NCBI GenBank assembly: GCA_023388635.1
Contig: JAEWFW010000058.1
Span: 1-64,000 of the forward strand
DNA length: 64,000 bases
Direction of reading: 5' to 3'
Source of the DNA: Bacillota bacterium
GTDB taxonomy: Bacteria > Bacillota > Bacilli > Desulfuribacillales > Desulfuribacillaceae
Each line of letters opens with the position of its first letter. The stretch's first letter is position 1. Under the pieces are notes generated by a model, which made no database searches, was not told the origin of the DNA, and worked only from the letters and a program-made list of their open reading frames with translations. Below are positions 59,556 to 64,000 of this stretch, one piece after another. Position numbers and translations under genes: made by a program.

Positions 59556-60577
59556 TAGGATTCTCTAGGGTCTCCGGTTTGTACCGGCAGGCTTTCATCC
59601 ATTTGCCACACAAACCATCCACCGTCGTACAGCATTACATTTTTCCAACCGTTTTCGTAGAGGATGAAGAATGGAACTGTAGCGCGCCAGCCGGTACCGC
59701 AATAAAAGGCTGTTGTGTTATCCTCAGTTACATCCCACTCTGTCAGCATGGCTTTGATTTGTGCGAGATTTTTGATGGTTCCATCCTCGTTGTAATAATC
59801 TGCCTCATCGTGACCCCACACGGCGCCTTTCGGCTCGCCTGAACGGTCGATATAGTTGTAACCACTGGTTTTGCCGGTAAATTCATCCCAACTACGGATA
59901 CTGACTAACCGGTAATTTTCATCTTGCTGTGCTTTAATCACTTCTGCTGGCATGCTTTGCAGGTATTGTGGGCGCGCAGGAATTTCCACGCCGAAATCCG
60001 CAGCTGTGGCTGTCGGTGTTACATTACCTTGCTCAGTTTCAAACCCGGCATTCGTCCAGGCTGCAAAACCGCCGTCCAAAACATGAACCTCATCCACACC
60101 TGCCCAGAAGCAGACAAAGGCTACGCGAGTGGCTGCTGAACCGCCACCGTACGTGATAACAGTGGTATCTTTGGTAATGCCGTAGTCCTTCATCACTTGT
60201 TTGATTTCCTCGGCACTGCGGATGTTCCAGTATTCCTCCTCTTCAATCGTATCGGTGTTCATGTGTACCGCACCGGGAATGTGGGAGGCAAGATATTCCT
60301 TGCTCGGCTCCCCCCATGCTACCTCGATGATGACGTAGTTTTCAGATTGAGGCTGTTCGCCATTGATTACGCTGTGAACCCAATCAGGTGTCACAAAGAT
60401 TTTGTCTGCATCAATTGCCTTCACCAATGGTGTGGATTCTGCCGGCTGGGAGTTTTCAGTGCTAGGTGGTACGGGTTCCGAAGAAACCGGTGGTGCACTG
60501 GAGGGCGAACTACCGCACGCTGCCAGGCTAAAAATTATCATTGTGTAAAGAAGCATTGCCAGCCACTTTTTCTTCAT
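59555..60577 (-). CDS. Extracellular rhodanese-type sulfurtransferase lipoprotein
   Basis: A 340-residue lipoprotein (lipobox SLAACGSS, then a Ser/Pro-rich linker) with two rhodanese domains. The first (WVHSVINGEQPQSENYVIIE, HIPGAVHMNTDT, GGGSAATRVAFVCFWAG) lacks a catalytic Cys in the loop position; the second has the active Cys in FYCGTGWRATVPFFILYENG. This is the 3-mercaptopyruvate/thiosulfate sulfurtransferase plan. An extracytoplasmic location is less usual. Coupled to the small membrane protein downstream. Confidence 0.88.
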   Translation of the reverse strand: MKKKWLAMLLYTMIIFSLAACGSSPSSAPPVSSEPVPPSTENSQPAESTPLVKAIDADKIFVTPDWVHSVINGEQPQSENYVIIEVAWGEPSKEYLASHIPGAVHMNTDTIEEEEYWNIRSAEEIKQVMKDYGITKDTTVITYGGGSAATRVAFVCFWAGVDEVHVLDGGFAAWTNAGFETEQGNVTPTATAADFGVEIPARPQYLQSMPAEVIKAQQDENYRLVSIRSWDEFTGKTSGYNYIDRSGEPKGAVWGHDEADYYNEDGTIKNLAQIKAMLTEWDVTEDNTTAFYCGTGWRATVPFFILYENGWKNVMLYDGGWFVWQMDESLPVQTGDPRES

Positions 60578-60813
60578 TTTTTCATTTCCCCTTTTGTAGT
60601 ATTAAATAACTATATGAATTGCTAATAACGACTATAAGAAATACTAATATTTATATGTTGTATTGTCAACCATAAATCTGTGAAATACTAGATTTAATGG
60701 AAGGTGTTCATTTTAAATTAAGTTTTATTGTATTTCACCACGAAGGTATAGTAAAATTTGATTCAGATAGAGATAAAGGAAGTATGGATTTTATGAAAAG
60801 TTGGTGATGGAGT

Positions 60814-62148
60814 ATGTTTTTAGTGATTTTTGCTTTTGCATTGTTTTTAAATATATTCTGGTATGGAATCAGTGATTATTGGTTGCGTCGAGAACTTGTG
60901 CAGTACCCAAAAGCGAAGCGTTATACACGGACGGCTCTGCTGTTATGGATCGCTATTATTTTTGTCCCACTTCTCAGTTCTGCGCTGGGTCTCGGCAATC
61001 CATTGGAATATGGTCCTTGGATTTGGCTGTCGGTCACGTACTTGTGGATTGGAGCCATATTGTTGTGGATGCTGGCATTGGGGGCACTGGGTATACCTAT
61101 ATGGGGAATCGACAGTATCCTTACGTACAGAAGGAAACGCAGACAAAAGGCAGAGGTTCGTCGCTCGGGAAATTCGGAGATCAGTCAATCGGAAAAATCG
61201 CAGATTAGTCAATCAGAGAATTCGGTAAGTCAAGCAGGGAATCCAGCGGCAAATCAATCGGAAGTATGTCAGGAGACTCCGGTGTCCGGTCTTACGAGAA
61301 GACAATTGATTAAAGTAGGTCTGGTTGCGGTTCCGCCCCTGTTAGTAGGCAGTACTGCGATCAGCGCGGCGATTGCCAAGAATAAGCTAGATGTCCGTTA
61401 TATTGATTTACCCGTGCGGAACCTTCCAGAAGATTTACATGGTTACACGATTACGCAATTGTCAGATTTGCATATCGGTATGGTCACAGGCAAAGATCGC
61501 GTCGAGCGGATTGTCGAGATGGCGAACGGCTTGCGAAGTGATTTGATGGTCGTGACTGGGGATATACTCGATAATAATTTTGACTATATGGGTGATGTGA
61601 TAGAGGCAGTGAGCGAACTCAAAGCCGACCAAGGTGTTTTCTTGTGCATTGGCAATCATGACCGGATTATCAACGGCAATGAATGGGTGAGAACAGTTCG
61701 GGCGGCTGGTTTCAATTTGTTGCTTGATGAAGCAACTTTGGTCGATACAGGAAAGACGCCGATTAAATTGTTAGGGATTGACTACTCCCATTCAGGTTCG
61801 CAGGATGCACAGAATATATACAAGGCAGATATGGATCAGTATACACCGGAGGGCAGTTTGAAGGTTCTGCTTGCCCATCATCCGCACGCTTTCGACGCTG
61901 CGGCGCAAGCCGACATCCCCGTCACGTTGGCTGGACATACCCACGGGGGACAATTGGCGGTACGGATAGGAGAGGAATTTGAGTTGTTCAATGCCGGGAA
62001 TTTGATATTTCGTTATGTTGATGGGATGTATCGCAAGCCTGATGGTCACTCGCTGTTTGTCCACAGAGGCTCAGGGGATTGGTTCCCACTTCGGACAGGT
62101 GTACCGACGGATGTCGTCCAATTGCGGTTAGTGCGGGAAGAAGTATAA
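60814..62148 (+). CDS. Membrane-anchored metallophosphoesterase (YkuE-like)
   Basis: A 444-residue protein. Three to four membrane helices occupy residues 1-110. A polar spacer with repeated Ser-Gln-Ser elements (SQSEKSQISQSENSVSQ) follows. A RRQLIKVGL segment and hydrophobic stretch near residue 165-190 precede the catalytic domain, which has all calcineurin-like motifs: DLHIGMVTGKDR, VTGDILDN, GNHDRI, LLAHHPHAF and LAGHTHGGQL. Relatives include B. subtilis YkuE. Substrate unknown, possibly undecaprenyl or lipid phosphates, or cyclic nucleotides. Confidence 0.88.
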   Translation: MFLVIFAFALFLNIFWYGISDYWLRRELVQYPKAKRYTRTALLLWIAIIFVPLLSSALGLGNPLEYGPWIWLSVTYLWIGAILLWMLALGALGIPIWGIDSILTYRRKRRQKAEVRRSGNSEISQSEKSQISQSENSVSQAGNPAANQSEVCQETPVSGLTRRQLIKVGLVAVPPLLVGSTAISAAIAKNKLDVRYIDLPVRNLPEDLHGYTITQLSDLHIGMVTGKDRVERIVEMANGLRSDLMVVTGDILDNNFDYMGDVIEAVSELKADQGVFLCIGNHDRIINGNEWVRTVRAAGFNLLLDEATLVDTGKTPIKLLGIDYSHSGSQDAQNIYKADMDQYTPEGSLKVLLAHHPHAFDAAAQADIPVTLAGHTHGGQLAVRIGEEFELFNAGNLIFRYVDGMYRKPDGHSLFVHRGSGDWFPLRTGVPTDVVQLRLVREEV

Positions 62149-62261
62149 CATTTTATGAAATAACTGCAAAAACGACAAAAATGACAAGAACGACAAGAAT
62201 GACAATAATTTGACAATGGAATGTATATAGAACTATAATTGTAACTGTATATACAAATTTC

Positions 62262-62377
62262 ACCTGACTAATTTAGCGTAAGTCATAAGTCTAACGCCAA
62301 CTAAGTCATGTATTTGTAGTTCTACAATTCAGATGGAATAAGAGAATCTCCATCTGAATTAAAAGCTTACTTCAAGA
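62262..62377 (+). repeat. Structured dispersed repeat, copy B
   Basis: Shares ~85% with 22821-22947 apart from a ~15-base gap in the first loop. The second hairpin is perfect here: ATTCAGATGGA (62327-62337) / TCCATCTGAAT (62349-62359). In copy A the pair differs at one site. It follows a plus-strand gene end, as does copy A. Confidence 0.7.
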
Positions 62378-62643
62378 AAGGGCAAGGTATTCGGGCGATG
62401 CGCAACTAATCCACTTTTTTGTGTACAAAGTAAAATTAGCTACATTGAGAAAATCCTTGAGGGATTTTGTTGTTGTACATTTTATTGGATATGCGAGTGG
62501 ATAGTTATATTTCGTACGGATAAATTTTGCTCTGGGACAGCATATAAAAGGTCGCCATTTGAATGAAGTCTACTTTATGGGGACATTTCGCTATATTATG
62601 CTGTTAAGGCTTATTTGTGTCTATATTCGGTCGATAATACTAT
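62378..62643. other. Leader region of the ABC-F gene
   Basis: About 270 bases without a long gene. An AAAATCC/GGATTTT hairpin lies at 62449-62468. A 14-codon frame, MKSTLWGHFAILCC, from 62563 to 62607 with AAAAGG upstream may be a leader peptide. A promoter could not be fixed. Confidence 0.4.
62563..62607 (+). CDS. Possible leader peptide of the ABC-F gene
   Basis: ATG at 62563, 14 codons (MKSTLWGHFAILCC), TAA at 62605. A weak AAAAGG site is 11 bases upstream. Many antibiotic-resistance ABC-F genes are controlled by ribosome stalling on a short leader followed by a terminator; position and length fit, but there is no direct proof of translation. Confidence 0.35.
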   Translation: MKSTLWGHFAILCC

Positions 62644-62675
62644 CCTCTCCGCAGTTCATGCTGGGAGGTTTTTTT
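62644..62675 (+). terminator. Attenuator-like hairpin overlapping the ABC-F ribosome site
   Basis: CCTC (62644-62647) pairs with GAGG (62665-62668), extended with bulges by C-G and CAG/CTG inside, followed by seven T (62669-62675) and the start codon. The right arm is also the Shine-Dalgarno GGGAGG, so folding would both end transcription and hide the ribosome site. Confidence 0.55.
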
Positions 62676-64000
62676 ATGTTATTAGTGGAAGTCGATAAGA
62701 TTAAGAAATATTTTGGCGATCGATTGCTTCTCGATATAGAAGAGTTGAAAATTTACGATACCGATAGAATTGGCATTGTCGGTGTTAACGGAGCAGGCAA
62801 GACGACGTTAATGGATATTTTAAGTCAACGGATGTTACCTGACGAAGGAATTGTAAAGATCAATGGACGGTACAGCTATGTTTCGCAACTGGCTCAACCG
62901 GAGCATGATACCATTAGCGAAGAAATGGCATCGAAGTTTGCCGTATCCGCAAAATGGAATGATACGATGAGCGGAGGAGAGAAAACGCGGTTTAAGATCG
63001 CCCAGGCGTTTAGCGATCACAGTATGTTGTTATTTGCTGATGAGCCTACGAGCAATGTCGATGTAGAAGGAATTGGATTGCTGGAAAATAGATTGCTTGA
63101 ATATTCCGCTGGTCTGGTGATTATTTCCCATGATCGCAGATTTCTCGATCAGTTGTGCAATAAGATTTTGGAAATTGAAGACGGGAAAGTCAGAGAGTAC
63201 ACAGGAAACTACAGTCAATATGCGCTGCAAAAACAAGCAGAACGCGAACAAGAAAGGTTTAAGTATCAGCAGTATGCGAAAGAAAAGAAGCGTTTAGAGC
63301 GGGCGATGATTGAGTTGCGTGAAAAATCGAGCAGTACTAAGAAGACCCCCAAGCGTATGGGCAATTCGGAGGCTCGTCTGCACAAGATGGGGGATCAAAG
63401 AGCAAAATCGGCACTTGATGGTGCGAAGAAAAGTCTTGAATCTCGGATCAGCCATTTGCAAGGGAGTGAGAAGCCGAAAGAACTTGATACGATTCAATTG
63501 CGTGTTCCGGAGTCGAATCATTTACACAGCAAAGTGGTGATCGAAGGGACGAAACTAAATAAGAGTTTTTCTGGTAAAGTTCTTTTTAAAGATGCGAATT
63601 TCTTTGTGGGAAATCGCGCGAAGGTGGCATTGATCGGCAAGAACGGATGTGGGAAAAGTACATTACTAAAAATGATCATCGATCATCAAGGACAAGCGGG
63701 AGCGATCCGCGTCGCTATAGGTGCGAAGATTGGGTATTTCAGTCAGGAATTTGATATATTGCAGCATGATTTGTCGATTCTGGAAAATGTCATGGATACG
63801 AGTATCTATCCGGAGACATTTGCGCGGATGTTTTTGGCGAGGTTGTTGTTTAAAGGAGATGACATTTATAAAAAGGTACGTGTATTGAGTGGAGGAGAGC
63901 GAGTAAAGGTTTCGTTCGCGAAGATTCTCTTACAAGACTTCAATTTGCTGATACTCGATGAGCCGACGAATTACCTTGATCTATATTCTTTGGAAGTGAT
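62676..64000 (+). CDS. ABC-F ATPase, ribosomal-protection type (5' part)
   Basis: The first 441 codons of an ABC-F protein; the gene continues beyond the window. No membrane segments. First ATPase: Walker A GVNGAGKTT, signature MSGGEKTR, Walker B LLFADEPTS. A charged linker (KQAEREQERFKYQQYAKEKK, then SSTKKTPKRMGNSEARLHKM) resembles that of Vga/Lsa/VmlR-type antibiotic-resistance ABC-F proteins. Second ATPase: Walker A GKNGCGKST, signature LSGGERVK, Walker B LLILDEPTN. It would bind the ribosome E-site and dislodge drugs. GGGAGG lies seven bases before the ATG at 62676, inside a terminator-like hairpin. Confidence 0.9.
   Translation, partial: MLLVEVDKIKKYFGDRLLLDIEELKIYDTDRIGIVGVNGAGKTTLMDILSQRMLPDEGIVKINGRYSYVSQLAQPEHDTISEEMASKFAVSAKWNDTMSGGEKTRFKIAQAFSDHSMLLFADEPTSNVDVEGIGLLENRLLEYSAGLVIISHDRRFLDQLCNKILEIEDGKVREYTGNYSQYALQKQAEREQERFKYQQYAKEKKRLERAMIELREKSSSTKKTPKRMGNSEARLHKMGDQRAKSALDGAKKSLESRISHLQGSEKPKELDTIQLRVPESNHLHSKVVIEGTKLNKSFSGKVLFKDANFFVGNRAKVALIGKNGCGKSTLLKMIIDHQGQAGAIRVAIGAKIGYFSQEFDILQHDLSILENVMDTSIYPETFARMFLARLLFKGDDIYKKVRVLSGGERVKVSFAKILLQDFNLLILDEPTNYLDLYSLEV

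Overview
The window looks like chromosome from a low-to-mid GC, endospore-forming Bacillota (Firmicutes), most likely a Bacilli-type spore former. The pointers are a YheC/YheD ATP-grasp spore-coat protein, a YIEGIA gene with its small partner, a PucR-type regulator beside alanine dehydrogenase, a perfect CIRCE element in front of htpG, many strong AGGAGG-type ribosome sites with TTG/GTG starts, and lipoproteins throughout. I cannot name a genus from sequence alone.

Layout. 0-8.3 kb: a DUF6809-type protein, YheC/D, a PAT-like acetyltransferase and a two-gene ABC exporter on the minus strand; divergent from the exporter lies a BlaI-type repressor with an M56 membrane protease, with a well-formed promoter/operator between them. 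Next to the protease end sits a RelB/DinJ antitoxin whose YafQ toxin is cut off after about 35 residues. 8.3-16.1 kb: an SLH-M13 lipoprotein peptidase, then a duplicated chemoreceptor locus: one frameshifted copy, one intact copy and one fragment, the first two with duplicated leaders carrying covarying inverted repeats. 16.2-25.2 kb: TPM protein + PspA, ald + PucR regulator, a VCBS-repeat protein, htpG, and tRNA-Thr(CGU).

25.2-38.2 kb is accessory in character. It starts at the 3' end of the tRNA with a HipBA-like pair (strong promoter with a palindromic operator inside it), continues through single-gene units (broken acetyltransferase, unknown membrane/coiled-coil protein, WYL regulator/DJ-1 pair, methyltransferase, a GNAT-NUDIX deletion chimera) punctuated by four copies of a hairpin repeat, and ends with a lipoprotein serpin and a tight four-gene operon: vWA + solute-binding lipoprotein, XpaC-like protein, anchored solute-binding protein, TelA. 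That operon is my best candidate for an uncharacterised system: an outward-facing sensor pair joined to the XpaC/TelA cytoplasmic module.

38.2-64 kb returns to mostly ordinary genes: an orphan FliD-like protein, an Atg22/UMF1-type MFS transporter, GNAT, C45 acyltransferase + AraC regulator, YcxB-like protein, PhzF, DegV, lipoate ligase, a small lipoprotein, a TetR-MFP-RND efflux operon with a perfect 20-bp operator, an AGCS alanine symporter, YIEGIA pair, a GntR-ABC operon, an extracellular rhodanese with a membrane partner, a membrane metallophosphoesterase, and the start of an ABC-F ribosomal-protection-type gene whose Shine-Dalgarno lies inside a terminator-like hairpin. A structured ~120-bp repeat occurs at 22.8 kb and again at 62.3 kb.
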